The position numbers and the translations under genes are program-made. The notes beneath the pieces are model-generated. The model saw only the letters and a program-made list of their open reading frames with translations, was not told where the DNA came from and searched no databases. This document shows positions 33,291 to 45,866 of a stretch of 64,000 bases of DNA, piece after piece. The DNA lies in NCBI GenBank assembly GCA_015680685.1, contig MNCI01027068.1, positions 1 to 64,000 on the forward strand, given 5' to 3'. Source of the stretch: Gnetum montanum. Lineage: Eukaryota; Streptophyta; Gnetopsida; Gnetales; Gnetaceae. Each line of letters starts with the position of its first letter. Position 1 is the first letter of the stretch.

Positions 33291-33908
33291 TTGTAACAAC
33301 ATCATCCATGAAACATTGTGTGACACCATGAACAAGATATTCAAACAATGATTGCTCATCTTTAAAAATAAAACTAAACAGTCTACACATAATCAAAATA
33401 TAGTTTTTTCATTGATGGTTAATTCTACTATACAATCTAATAATTTAGTGTAGTTGTGATGGTCTACTTTAGTCATGCATTCCAAGAAATAAGAAGGAGA
33501 ATTGAACTACTTCAAGAATGTTAATTCTTCCTACATGACACTGCATGTAAAAGAAGTTGGTATAAGTGCTAGAGGTAGGAGGGTGATGCAACTAGTTTGA
33601 TATGTTAGCTAAGGATAGAAGAATCTTACCACTAGATATTTCTTTTGATGTTGTAATAATTGAACCCATGTTGTCTAAGGGTTAAGTTTGATTTTTCCCA
33701 TAATAATGTCCCTTGATCCCTTTCTCTATTTTGTAATTAATGTAATGACTAGAGGGGCTTGATGGTGAAGTGTTCTTATTGGTCTGAAACTTAAGTTAAT
33801 TAATGGTAATCAAAGTAATTACAAAAGGTATGATCACAAAAGGTATGAAATCCAAGGAGCATAATAGATTAAGTCAAATTTATGGATGTGATAATTGTTT
33901 TATATTAT

Positions 33909-35983
33909 TGTCACACCCCCAAATTGAGCTTAATTTCTCTTAATTTCTTTGATTATCCCTTTGTTAATTAATATTTTCCTCTTCATTTTTAAATAAACTT
34001 AGGACCCAAACCAGCAAACAAATCCGAGCATTATGCTCCTTCATTCATCACATCAATTGCAATAAAAAGAAAGGGATTAGGGAGCATCATTAGGGTAAAG
34101 CAGACTTGACTTTTATACAACATGGATGTAAGTATTAAAAAATTAGAGAAAATTTTCAATAATTAGATTCTTTAATCTTTGGCCATTGTGTTGCACCATT
34201 TACATTGACCTTCTACCTTTAGCGCTTGTACTAGCTTCATCTGCATGCAGTGTCATGCAGGAAGAGTTAGTGCTTTCCCACTAGTTAGATAAACCTTGAT
34301 GTTTCTTTCAAGACATGATTAGAATGGATCATCATAGCTGCATCCAACTATTATATCATATTGTTGGATTTACCAATAAAGAATAGAGTTATCACATAAG
34401 ACTCCTAGGTATCCAGTCTAACATTAAGTTGATCACAAGTTGACTAGCCAACAATGAAATCTTGGCTTTTGCTAATAAGATTTCCAAAGGCTACTACCCT
34501 AGCTCTTGTAGTAACAAACAATAGGAAATGGCCTAGCCTATCTACAACCTCCTCATCATTATACATCCTTATCCATCATCATCATTAGTTGGTCTCCAAT
34601 GAGAGTATCTAGTGATTGTGCTACCAAGCAATTTTGATAGGCTTGTAGTAGTCTTATGACCTAAGCAGAAAGTTCCTAAAGCCTAGATTGCATGAGGGGC
34701 CATTACAATCACCTCTACTACTTTTCAACTAGGTGACATACTAACTACAATCCTAAGCCTAATTCCACTTTCCTTCTAAACTAACTAGGTCTAAGTTTCA
34801 TCTAGGAGTAGCACCAGGTAACTAGGTTTGAGTCACCATGAAGGATTGCATGTGAATGCCAATTTCCAAGGTAGCTAACTCAATCTCACCTATGTTCCAT
34901 ACTATGTCAAGAGTAACTATTGCTAATCTGCTACTTAGCCTCATATGTGTCCTATGCCACTTCAAGACTATCTGCTGCTATTGAGTTGATGTCACTTATG
35001 TCGTTTGCAACTTTTGCCACATCTAAATTAGTCACTATCCTCTAAGAATTAATAGCTAAGGTAACTCTAGCAACCATAAGACTCAAAAATGATATTAAGA
35101 AGAAATATTAGCATTAGACCCTATAAGGAATTTAAAACATAGAACAAATCTACTAGCTTCTTGAATTGACAAGATATTCACTATTAACGAACAAGCCTCT
35201 CAAGATCCCATGCATAAAACACCAACAAGCTTAAGATAACCTACTTATAAAGGCCAAATCACAAATATCTGTACATGACTTATAGAAAGTTTTGACTTAA
35301 TCGACCTGTATTATATGACAAGTTCAAGATAAAGATAAACATTATCTTTAGTAGGGTCCACATCTAGTCATTCTGTCCTTATCAAAAAACATTAAGGTTA
35401 TCATCATAAGATAATAATCAAAATAGAAAAATATACAAAAATATAAAATTTAATATTAATTATCTTTAGTAGGGTCCACATCTAGTCATTCTGTCCTTAT
35501 CAAAAAACATCAAGGTTATCATCATAAGATAATAATCAAAATACAAAAATATAAAATTTAATATTAATTGCAAATACAAGGGGTTTAGACTTGTTAAATA
35601 GAAATCACATTATTAGGGTCTCAACCCAAATTAACCAATAATTAAGTCTCATGCATGGTTCAACTATTAATAAAATTTCATGCCAATAAAGATAATGATC
35701 ATATGATTAAAATATAAAATACTTGTAGAAGTTGAAGTATAAAGTCTCATGTTAAACATCATTACAAAAGAGGAAGACTCAATCAAAAAAATCAAAGTAC
35801 AATTACACCAATTATTAAGTCTCATGCCAAAATGTTCAAATAATAATAAAATGACAAAATATCACATATTAGAAATAAAGCAAAGGTACAAGACCCTCTA
35901 TTAAGCCATATTCAAACTACGAAACTAGTGTAAAGGTAATAAACAAAAATATCAATCATTCTAAAAATCCTAGGGGTGTTACA
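33909..35983. mobile_element. Probable solo LTR (TGTCACACCCCC ... GGGGTGTTACA)
   Basis: A 2,075-bp block splits the tandem array exactly between copies one and two and has the end types of long Del/Tekay-like chromovirus LTRs. No coding sequence, primer site or polypurine tract is seen inside. The flanks (TATTG and AATAT) do not give a clear target duplication. A TATA-like ACTTATAAAGG lies at about 35239. The insertion is well supported by the array spacing; the LTR call is inference. Confidence 0.5.
35343..35568. repeat. Tandem duplication, period 118 bp
   Basis: Units starting TATCTTTAGTAGGGTCCACA at 35343 and 35461 are nearly identical over about 108 bp; the second lacks about 10 bp of an A-rich part. 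Recent compared with its surroundings. Confidence 0.85.
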
Positions 35984-37184
35984 AATATAGCATTAGCATC
36001 ATAAAGCAAAAACCAACTTTGATAGTTTGATTTTGCAACATAATAAAGCTAATTATTTCATGAGAAAATACGAAATTTATTAAACATACATCATGAAAGG
36101 TAAAACTATTATTTCACACTCACAATTATTTCCTCTATGAATTGTTGAACACAAAGCTTGCTTTTTTTTTTTCTAGCTCAATTTTTGAACATGAATTAAT
36201 AATACTTTTATGCAAATAACACCAGCACATAGACATCTTGAGTCTGAAAACAAAAAGGACATCATGAACAAGACATTCAAACAACAATCGCCCATCCTTA
36301 AGAATAGCTCACCCTTAAAAAATACAATTAGACAATATGTACATATTCAAAAGAAGATAGATTGTTTGTTCATTGATAGTTAATTTTGCTATAGAATCAA
36401 ACAGTTTGGTGTAGCGGCAATGGTTCATTCTAATCATGCCTTTCAAGGAACAAGAAGGAGAATCCAACTACTTAAAGAGCATTGACTTTTGTAGCATGAT
36501 GATGCATATAGAAGAAGCTAGTACAAGTGCTGAAAGTAGGAGGGTGATGTAGTTGGTTTTATAAGTTAGCTAATGATTGAAGAATTTTACTACTAGAGAT
36601 TTTCTATGATTTTGTAATACTTAAATCTACATTGTAAAAGGATCAAGTTTGATTTTCCTATGATGATGTTCCTTGATCCCTTCCTCTATTTCTCTATTTT
36701 ATAATTAATGTAATGACTAGAGGAGCTTGATACGGGAGTGTTTTTACTGATTTGAGACTTCAGTTAATTAAAGGTAATAAAAATAATTACAAAAGGGATG
36801 ATAATGAAATCCAAGCAAGAAAATAAAAAATTAATTAAAAAATGTAACAACCTCTTTGAAAATTATTTCACAACAGAAACCAAGTTTGATGGTTTAATTT
36901 CACAACACAACAAAGTTATTTACAAACTTACAAACTTCCATCACACACAATGCATAAGCCCTTTCACACTCGAAGCATTTCCGCTGTAAACTCTTCCATG
37001 TAAAGCTTGCTTTTTCTTTTCGCCCTTTATTTTAGTTTTTTCCCTGAATGGGTGAACATGAAGTAATAATACTTTTACGCCAGTAACGCTGGCACACACA
37101 CAGCTTGACTTTAGAAAACAAGGCGATCATGAACGAGACCTTCAAACCACGATCGCTCACTCTGCAAAAATGAAACTAAACAAT

Positions 37185-37601
37185 CTACACACAATCAAAA
37201 GATAGACAGTTCCTGCAGGTAACTGATAAATTGCAGTTTTGTCTGCAGCGCAGTAGTGCAAAGATCATGCCGAGCAAGAACACTTGCAAGAGCAGTTGTC
37301 CACCATAATTTTTGGCATCGCAGTTGCGCAAGATTTGGCAGCTCCATTCACACTCCCCATCCACAAGCATCTCTAGTTTTCTCAGTTTACATGAACACCC
37401 CACACTAATCTCAAATTTGTAACAGTAGCTGAGATCCAGAAACTCGAGTTGAAAGAGATTGCAGACCTCATTGGGAAGATTATGCAGGTGGAGACAGTTT
37501 TGCAAATTAAGGAATGGTAGGTGCTAGAGATTTCCAATTTCTGTAGGAAGGAGTTTAATGTCTGTGCCAGAAATGTCAAGGACCTTTAGTGATGGTGTAT
37601 T
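37185..37601 (-). pseudogene. NBS-LRR resistance-gene relic: LRR fragment
   Basis: On the minus strand one frame reads SLKVLDISGTDIKLLPTEIG, then NL.HLPFLNLQNCLHLHNLP, NEVCNLFQLEFLDLSYC and KLRKLEMLVDGECEW, with a single TAG (Gln position) between. The LxxLxLxxC..LxxLP spacing is that of plant NLR receptors, where the LRR senses pathogen effectors or holds the protein inactive. Only about three repeats and a C-terminal tail are left; the NB-ARC and N-terminal domains would lie to the right, where the Copia LTR starts at 37602, and are absent. Confidence 0.75.
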
Positions 37602-38114
37602 TGTTAAAGTATGGTGTGGTGACCTGAATTCCATTTTTGGTTTCTCCTGTTCCTTTGTATTTCATGTAAGTTTAAGATTCATTCCTTGAAAGTTTAAGGG
37701 TCAGAAGAAGTTGGAAGGTCAGAAGTTGAAATGATGTTGTTTTCTCTCTCTTTATGTAAACACCCATTGCACTCCCCTTTTGGGAATTACTCCGTGTAGT
37801 ACACTTAATCTCTGATCTAATGAATTATCTCTCCTTCTGCCCTGTGGTTTTCATCCTGATTTGGGGTTTCTAAGTAAATTCTGTGTGTGTTGCTGTTTTG
37901 ATTTCTATTTACTTATCGCATTTTGTTTTTTGTTAATTTTATTGTTCTACAATTTGGTATCAGAGCCAAGTTTGATTTTTTGGCTATAGCAGCTATGAAA
38001 TACGATATTCTATTTTTAGATCGCAACACCAGATGTTTGCTATGGCAAGTTAAGATGTGGGCTGTGCTTGTGCCAATGGTTTTGGACAATGTTTTTTCTT
38101 AATTTTATTGTTCT
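37602..38114 (+). mobile_element. Ty1/Copia retrotransposon fragment: 5' LTR, primer site and gag start
   Basis: LTR 37602-37951 (TGTTAAAG to TTCTACA), then TGGTATCAGAGC (37955-37966), complementary to initiator tRNA-Met. A gag frame from about 37995 reads MKYDILFLDRNTRCLLWQVK and on to MVLDNVF, the typical N-terminus of Tork-like Copia gag. After about 35 codons it is interrupted by TTTTTTCTTAATTTTATTG TTCTAC (38092-38114), a near copy of the LTR's own 3' end (37927-37950). No further Copia sequence follows. Confidence 0.82.
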
Positions 38115-38961
38115 ACGTGGTCCCATTGATGCAGCTCCCGTCGAGGCATCCTTCCATGCATTGACGTGGCCCCGATTACGTGGCATCTTTTTCGGCCTAT
38201 TAATAAGAGGGCTCCCGCCTCTCTTAGGTACCTTTTTGTTAGTTGTAGCGAAGCTTTTGCAGTTTGTTCCTGTAAGAGTTAGAATATTTTCCAAGTGCCC
38301 ACAGTAGGTGTAAAGAAGGTGTCCGACTCTTTATTCGAGCGCTGATGTATCTGAGCCCATTGGCATGAACGGCAAGAAAGATGAGCTTTCAAGCATTCCT
38401 TGTAGCATTTGGACTTAGCCATTTAATGCATTTAATAGCTAAATATTTCTATGCTTTGATAATTACTTAAGTTTATCTTATTCTTAGTTTAATCGCTATC
38501 GTTCATTGATAGTTCATAAAAACCATAAGTACGACCATCTCGAATGCAAACCCAACACTTGGTAACCCAGTGACGCTTAACATTTGGTAACCCAGTAGTG
38601 GTTAGCGGATGCTCAGAACGTGCCTTGAAGATAGGATCAGATACTTATGCTAGGAATAGTTAGGATATAGATTAGGATAATTATAGATTAGATAATAGTT
38701 CATTCCTTACTTTCCATACCTTATTTAGACACCAAAAGATAAAGTAAAAAGCTATAAAAATCAGTTGCCTCAATCTCACTTAACCATTGCCACTAGAACA
38801 TCACAAGTGATATTGGGAAGATGATGACCGTTCTAACCAAAAGTTTTGCTAGTTAGGGTATGGTGTATGCAAAGTGCTTACAGTCTATGAAATTTGACTA
38901 AGTCACGTGTGAACACCCGTGATTCTTATGGTTGGGCATAGGGGTACCTAGTTGCTCATCA
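38115..38961 (+). repeat. Element 3 5' LTR (5'-truncated)
   Basis: 847 bp, starting within U3 at a position equal to about 50020 in the 3' LTR and ending TTGCTCATCA. TATA-like CTATTAATAAGAGGG at about 38197. It is followed by TCGGCATCGTTGCCAGGGAC (38962-38981), the tRNA-Asp-type primer site. Confidence 0.88.
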
Positions 38962-39127
38962 TCGGCATCGTTGCCAGGGACTGTTAGTCTTACATGCGTC
39001 AGCTAACCTTAGCAAAATTATCATTCATGTCATTGGAACAGACCCAGGATAGTAACATTTATGCACGCTAGGCAGATTAAAGTAAAAAGTAAGGTACATT
39101 GAGTAAATGGATCATCTAACATCCAAT

Positions 39128-41075
39128 ATGACTTCTTCTCATAGGCGAGATGTATCCAACCCATCGATGCCACAAGAATGTTGGGTGGTATACAAGCATC
39201 CCGATGAATATGTCCCTGACTTCACATTCATCCTACATGAGGATGAGCATCTGCGATGGCGGGACATGGAGGGCAACATCATGCTACCACCTGACCAATT
39301 GACTCCTGGAATGCTATTTCACAATCTTGCCAGATTGGTCATCCAAGACCGTGGAGTGGAGTACGTCATGGAGGACCATGACTACCGGGACTATCGTCCC
39401 ACTGAGGCTCAATGAGCACGAGACCAGCAGCAGGTAGAATGATATGAACACTTGAAGGGGAAATAATTCAGTAACCCCTTATTCTTACAAGGGCTGCAAG
39501 ACAATGGTGAACCCATCTTTCATGATTCCCATTCAGCCAAACTTCCTTTGGAGCAGCAGATCCTTTAGTCCATCATCCAAAACAAGCCTCCAAGTGATCA
39601 AGATCCTTAAGGGGATGGAGGGTCATGTAGCAATGATGGGAAGGATGATTGAGGCCGTCATTAGGGTAGAGGGGAAGATCGACACCAGAGCGGTGGTGAC
39701 TCTCCCTCTTCTCCATCCTCTCGCTCTCCTATACCTTCATCCAATTCAGGATCTGATCGTAACCAGGGTAGAAAGGAGCAAAAGGATAGTGGTTGAAAGG
39801 ATTGAAAGGAACAATGTGAGGAAACACGTGACCAATTACACGAGGCTCGCCATCATGAAAAGAGGGGTAGCCAAAATCATCACAGACATCATGGTCCTTA
39901 GTAGAACTATGACTTGGATGAGCCATTGTTGGTTACTCGAAGCATGCTCCATATCGCCGAGGTAGTTCAGATCCCTAGTAGGCATGTGAAGGATAGCCGG
40001 ATCAAGTGCATCGATATGAACAACATCCCTAGATTTGAAGGGGGATACAATTATGATCTGCAAACTCACCTATAGGCGTTCCATGATGCTTGCACCCTAC
40101 AGAACATTGACAATGATTGGCAGAAGTTGAAGCAATTCCCTCACACACTCATCAAGGAAGCAGAAAGTTGGTACTGGTCCTTGGAACCGGAATCAATTAG
40201 AAGATGGAGTACGATGCTTGACATTTTCAATGAAAAGTATCAAACATACTTAAGAGTGGTGAATCTGAGATGAAAAATCCAAGGTTGGAAGCAAGGGAAT
40301 CATGAACCCTTGGATGCAGCCATGAGCAGGTACTATTAATTATTGCATCGATGCCCTGGTCATGGCTACTCTTAGCGGGCATAGCTTCACCACATCATTG
40401 ATGGGCTTCGCTTTGAAATGCGAAAGACCCTTGGAGTGTACGCCCAGGGACAATTGTTGGAACTAAGGATCCATCAATTGTAGTGCCTCATTGAGCAGGT
40501 GGCCAAGGAGGAAGGGGAACTTAGAAAGAAGAAGAGTGTAGAGGAATTTAATTAGGATCCCTCCATCAGAAAGAGGGAGGTCCGATTCTGTGATGAGGAG
40601 GAAGAATCACCATTCGAAGCAGCGATGAATCGAAAGACCTTGCCTTTACAAAAGTTTGCATTTGAAATATTGGCAAAGGTTGATAAGATGTGGGACTCTT
40701 TGACAAAAAATTCTAAAGTGTGCTGAAAATTGCAGAGGAGTCCAGAGAACAAGGTAGTGATCGTGATCGGCGTAGGAAGAAGGAAGCTGAACGTGTCCAA
40801 CATAAGGGTAAGGGCAAAGTTGCTATAGCAGAACAGGTTGCAGACTCTGACACCGAGGAGGATGATGAATGTGGCATATGTCAATATGAACATCCTAAGG
40901 GATGTTGTCCTATGGTGTCACATCTTCAAGAGTTTAGGGTGTATGCATTGAATCCATGCTTGGCGAAGAGGCAAACACCTCGAAGGTTGCCTTACCCACA
41001 AGGCAACCCAAGGCAATTCCACTAGCAGCAAGGATACTATCCAAGTGGAGTGCCACTGCAACCTTATGAATACTT
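39128..41075 (+). pseudogene. Element 3 gag with zinc knuckle
   Basis: ATG at 39128 (MTSSHRRDVSNPSMPQ), in frame with an upstream ATG at 39107; the shorter start matches MSSSHKS of element 2. The first 96 codons are open. Next come a charged linker, the Retrotrans_gag region (CTLQNIDNDWQKLKQFP, EAESWYWSLEPESIRRW, about 40090-40210), ETLGVYAQGQL-like sequence and VEEFN. A frameshift near 40715 leads to the frame with GKGKVAIAEQVADSDTEEDD and the knuckle CGICQYEHPKGCC (40870-40908), then RRLPYPQGNPRQFH. The knuckle spacing CX2CX3HX4C is one residue short of the usual CX2CX4HX4C. Confidence 0.83.
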
Positions 41076-42640
41076 CTAGTAATGGCAACACTCACAAGCG
41101 TGAGGGATGCCACCTCCAAGGCAGTAGTACTCTTAAAAATAGCTAGATCCCTATGGGTACTACATTCAGCAATTGGTCTCTCCATAGGACTCTTTCAGTC
41201 ATGTAGCCTTTCAAAGTTATTACCATTCCCCAGAATATTTTCGACCTCAATCTCCATCACCCAAGGGGGAAAGCCCATATCTCTTCTATCCTCTAGCACC
41301 TTCTCCTACTATTCCTTCTCCATAGCATTCCACTCAGCTACCACCTGCTCCACCCATGCAGGGAGAAATCCCACCACAGCCACAATAACGCAATGCTACG
41401 AGGGCTGTCAACCTAAAACTGGCTCCTCAGCTGGGTGGGCCGGAAGCTAAGCCACAGAAAAGTCCCTTCTTATGACCTAATAATGTAGGCACACCCTCAC
41501 ACCCACTTGTGGCTGGTGCCTCTGAACTTCAAACTGCCTCCACTATTCCACAGATCGAGCAGCCTTCAACCCAACCATCCTCCAATGTACAAACGGTCAT
41601 GCTCACGCATGTCGTGACCGACTGGATCAAGGTAGGGCATCTTCCTCAGAAATTGATTGATCTAGGAAGCCCCCTCATCTATCTTCAAGTGGCAGGGAAT
41701 GAACCATGTAAAGCTCTTTTGGATTCGGGGTTAGGTTTTAATTTGATTTGACATGACATGTACAAGAATTGGAACTTGCCCTTGTTAAAAAAGAGCAACA
41801 TTTGGCTCGAGCTGGCAGACCAATCCATCACTGTTCCCTTGGGATTGGTAGAGGACATTGTGACCACCATTTGTGGGTTGTCTTATCATGCTGATTTCCT
41901 TGTCATCCGAGTGGAGAATTGTAAGGAGAACTTTCCAATCATAATGGGAAGAGCCTGGCTGAGCACGATGGATGCAAGACTAGGACTTCAAGATCTTTCC
42001 CTTGAAATTTTAAAGGAATATCCTTTTGGAAAGATTGAGAAGAAGCACATTCCATGCATCGTGTACAATGACTCAGGGTGCAATTGTGTGCAACAGTTAT
42101 GGTCCGCTAAGCGGATATCCATTCAAGCATGCAGTCGGTGTACCGAGGAATCATTAGTTCAGTAATGTCTGTATGTAGCAACCACCAAGCAAGAGGGTAT
42201 CCAGTGGCTGACAACTAATTCTACTAGCAGCACACTATGCATGGAACCATCTGAGGGGCTTGTACGAGCCTCCGTAGAAAGCATGGATGAAATGGAAGAG
42301 GTTCATCAATAGGTTTCCACTGTTGATGACCATGATGATTGGGGGAAGTTGCAAATCCCTGAAAGCTTCAAACAAGAGCCCCTAGAGCTCAAGTCTTTAC
42401 CGGCTCAATTAGAATATGCATTTTTGTGAAATGGAAAGCCGGTAATTATCAATGCCACCCTTGCTCCTGAACAGAAGAAAAAGTTGCTGAAGGTGGTGAA
42501 CAAATGGGATGCTACATTTGCATGGTCATATCCTGAGTTAACTAGAGTTGATCTTAGGGTCTGCCAACATCGGATCTATATTGACCCTTCCATGAAGCCA
42601 TGCTGATAGCCATAAAGGCGATTGAACCCCAAACTGAAGT
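41076..42640 (+). pseudogene. Element 3 Pro-rich spacer, aspartic protease and linker
   Basis: The Pro/Gln-rich spacer runs to about 41590. The protease starts TVMLTHVVTDWIKVGHLPQK, has the catalytic motif ALLDSGLGFNLI (about 41710-41745), one stop at 41749, then an open frame 41758-42165 with VPLGLVEDIVTTICGLSYHA, NFPIIMGRAWLSTMDARL and KHIPCIVYNDSG. DSG is intact. The linker to RT has LPAQLEYAFL-like and INATLAPEQKKKLLKVVNKW sequence (about 42400-42510), the usual lead-in to Athila RT. Confidence 0.82.
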
Positions 42641-43290
42641 AGGTCATCAAAGATGAAATCAAACAGTTGCTAAAGACGGGGTTCATCTATTCGATTGTTG
42701 ATAGCGAATGGGTTAGCCCACTCATTATTGTGCTGAAGAAAGGTGGAAAATGAAGGGTTTGTATTGATTTTTGTTTGCTCAACATGGCTACCTTCAAGGA
42801 TCACTTCCCACTCCCATTTGTAGACTAGGTTTTAGATACCATTGCAGGGCACCACTATTACAGCTTTTTGGATGGTTATAGTAGCTATAACCAAATCCAA
42901 ATTGCACCAAAGGACCAGGCCAAAAAACCTTTCACAAGTCCATGGGGGACTTTCACATATAAGAAGATGCCTTTTGGCTTGTGTAATGTGCTTGCCATGT
43001 TCCAACGCCTTATCCTCAGCATCTTCCAGCAACAAATTGGCAATGAGCTAGAAGTCTTCATGGATGACTTCTCTACCTATGGGGCCACGTTCGAGCAAGC
43101 CTTGGACCATGTTGAGCAAGTTCTGAAAAGGTGTGTAGACACTAATCTATGGATAAATTGGCAGAAAAGCCATTTAATGGTCCAAGAAGGCATTGTGCTA
43201 GGGCATCGCATCTTACAGATAGGGATTAGTGTGGATCCTGAAAAGATTAGGGTTATCCAAGGAATCACCTAACAACCAAGCACCATAAAA
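42641..43290 (+). pseudogene. Element 3 reverse transcriptase domain, largely readable
   Basis: Lead-in IKQLLKTGFIYSIVDSEWV, then YYSFLDGYSSYNQIQIAPKD, FTSPWGTFTYKKMPFGLCN and the active site LEVFMDDFSTYGATFEQALD (about 43045-43105), then KRCVDTNLWINWQKSHLMVQ and EGIVLGHRILQIGISVDPEK. The frame is open from 42868 to 43272. Stops upstream (in GGK.RVCIDF and VD.VLDT) and downstream keep it from joining a full pol. FMDD and the NW.K.H.MVQEGIVLGH signature point to the Athila branch of Ty3/Gypsy. Confidence 0.88.
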
Positions 43291-43489
43291 GATGTTCAGT
43301 CATTCCTTGGCCACACTGGTTACCATCTTCACTTCATTGAAAACTTCTTGAAGATCGCAAAGTCATTGGTAGAATTTACAAAGAAAGATGATCCGTTCAT
43401 CTAGACCAAGGAATGTGAATCGACATTCCAATTCTTAAACAAAAACTCATAGAAACTCCAGTTCTATGGGCACCTGATTGGTCCAGGCC

Positions 43490-43865
43490 CTTCCACATCA
43501 TGATATATGCATCTAATTATGCCTTGGGAGCCGTGCTTACACAGTGTGATGATCAGAAACGTCCATACTATATCCATTGTGTAAGCCGTAGCATTGTGGG
43601 TGCTCAGCTTAACTACACCACCACCGAAAAGGAGTTGATGGAGATGGTGTTTTCCTTGGAAAAATTTTGACACTATGTGCTTGGATACAAGGTGTTCATG
43701 CATACTGACCATAGTGCTATTCGGTTCCTGATGAACAAAGCAACGGTGAGCCCTTACATCATCCGGTGGCTGGTGATCCTTCAGCAATTTGATCTCACCA
43801 TGGTAGATAGGAAAGGGACTAAGAATGTGGTGGCTGACCACTTGTGTTAGTTACGATGGGATGAC
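43490..43865 (+). pseudogene. Element 3 RNase H domain, broken
   Basis: YASNYALGAVLTQCDD (first Asp reads Tyr), RPYYIHCVSRSIVGAQLNYT, EKELMEMVFSLEKF, MHTDHSAIRFLMNK (third Asp kept), VDRKGTKNVVADHL (fourth Asp kept). One stop replaces the Arg/Trp before HYVLGYK. Confidence 0.82.
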
Positions 43866-44039
43866 ATAGAAGAGGAGGAGCCCCTCTATGAACAATTTCT
43901 AGATGAACTTCTCTTCACAGGTTCAGTCAATCCACAAGTGCCCAAGGAATCCCCTTGGTTCAGCCACATCCTCACCTACCTTAGAACTCAAGAGTTTCCA
44001 AAGGAGTGGGACCATAGGCGGAAACAATAGTTTTTCCAT

Positions 44040-45235
44040 AAGGCCAAGTGCTTCATGGAAATTAGTGGCCACCTTTACAAAGTATACGCAGATGGCTTGG
44101 TTCGATGGGGTGTCCTTGATGATGATACACTGCATGTCCTCCAAGATGCTCATGAGGGCCCTTGTGGGGGCCACTATGTTGGATGCTGCACAACCATTAA
44201 GATCATGCTTGCAGGGTATTATTGGCCCACAATTTTCAAGGACACACAATGGTTTACCTGCTCCTGTGAACGATGCCAGAGAAATGGTGGGATGACGACA
44301 CAGTTGGAGGGATTTCAATAGTGGATCCAACCACTAGAGGCCTTTGACATCTGGGGCATCAAATTCATGGGGTCCATCACACCCCTATCAAACAGAAAGG
44401 TGTATATCATTATAGCTATGGACTACTATACAAAGTGGGTAGAAGCGGTAGCCGTCGTCGACTATTCTTCAAATACCGTTGCACGATTTTTCCAACAACA
44501 AATCATCAACAGTTTTGGAGTGCCACGTGCAGTCATCTCAGATAATGGCACTCATTTCATGGGTGTCACTTTTCAAAAATTCATGCAACACTTGGGGGGC
44601 CACCCATAAATTTCCAACACCCTATCACCCCTAAGCCAACGGGCAGGCCGAAGTCACCAATAGGGAGATCATCAAGATCCTCACCTGAACCATTAGAAAA
44701 TATAGGAGGGATTGGAGCACCAAACTTAACAATGCCCTTTGGGCCTATTTCTCCACTTGGAAACTTCCTATAGGGTACTCTCCCTATGAGTTAGTGTACG
44801 GTAAGCTACCAAAACTTCCAATCTAGGCAGAACCCTAGATACTATCCATCACCAGTGACTTAGGCCTTGACTTACCACTAGCACAATGTGAATGACTCAT
44901 CAACTTAAGTGTGCTAGATGAGAATCGATTAGTGGCCCTATCTTTAAATGAGATCCACAAGGCCTACAACAAAAAATGACATGATCTTAGGATTTGGAAG
45001 GTCACATTCAGACGTGAAGATAAGGTGTTGTATTGGAACCCCTCACATGTACCACAACCGACCAATGCTATGGGAGGGATCTTACATTATCTTCAAGACC
45101 TTTCCATCCAGGGCCTTGCTTATTCACAAACCTAAGGATCCCATACGAATGTAGTTGGTCAATCGGCAACAAGTGAAATCTTTCCGTGAACTCCACCTAA
45201 CCAGTGCTACCACCTCATCATCATCGGGATAACCT
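44040..45235 (+). pseudogene. Element 3 integrase, broken
   Basis: Zinc finger HEGPCGGHYVG and CSCERCQRNGGM (about 44150-44295). The core has FDIWGIKFMGSITPLSN (first Asp reads Lys), IIIAMDYYTKWVEAVAVVDY, VISDNGTHFM (second Asp kept, about 44535) and NGQAEVTNREIIKIL (Glu kept, about 44640-44680). The C-terminal part has YSPYELVYGKLPKLP and a basic end near 45230. A frameshift at about 44605 breaks the core. Confidence 0.83.
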
Positions 45236-45866
45236 CGTTCCATTTTTCGCATCTCCTCCTTTCCACCCAGTTGTGGGGGAGATCATCATCCCTGTTAATC
45301 CATTTCACTACACCCCTCACTATTTTTGAAATTTTTTTACACTTTTTTGTTTTTTTAACATCATTCATACGTTTGCCAATTCTTGTTAAATTTTCCCTTC
45401 TTTCATTATTTTTCCATTTCTTTATGTGTGTTTCATTTTCAAGTGATTGCTAATACGTCGTCTTATTGTCATCAGGTGTCTAGCATGGATGGTTTTTGTT
45501 GTGATTGGTCATGAATAATAGTCCACCTAGTTATCTGGTTCCTGCCCTCACATTGTTATCCTTGGACTTTACGTCTATTTTCATCTCATAAAATTGGCAG
45601 TGAGTCCACGTCATCCACCCATTCACCCACTCCATGATTTTCCTTCCGTTGGAAGCATGCAAACCCTTCACTTAAAAACATTTTAATTAATTTGTGACTT
45701 GTGTAGTTCCCAGACTTGGGGATGACCAAACAGTTTGAATTGGGTGTGATTTCAAGGGGAATGCAACCTTCGTTGTCCTCTTTTGTCCCCCACATGACCA
45801 ATGTGTTCTTACGGATTTCCTACCACTCCACGTTCTTCTCTATAAGAAAGCTCCTGGGAAATTTGA

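Larger units (their letters stand above)
33291..37601 (-). repeat. Three tandem copies of an NBS-LRR 3'-end segment
   Basis: Matching anchor sequences (CATGAAC..GA..TTCAAAC) lie at 33327, 36263 and 37128. The spacing is 865 bp between copies two and three and 2,936 bp between one and two; subtracting the 2,075-bp insert gives 861 bp, so the period is constant. The copies share an A/T-rich block ending ATTAATGTAATGACTAGAGG.GCTTGA. The third copy runs into minus-strand LRR coding sequence, so the unit is probably the 3' end and downstream DNA of a resistance-type gene. Copies are clearly diverged. Confidence 0.7.

Noticed and set aside
33909-35983. Firm call of a Del-type solo LTR with target duplication
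   Set aside because: The insertion is certain from the array spacing, but the flanks TATTG and AATAT do not match and no full element was available for comparison.
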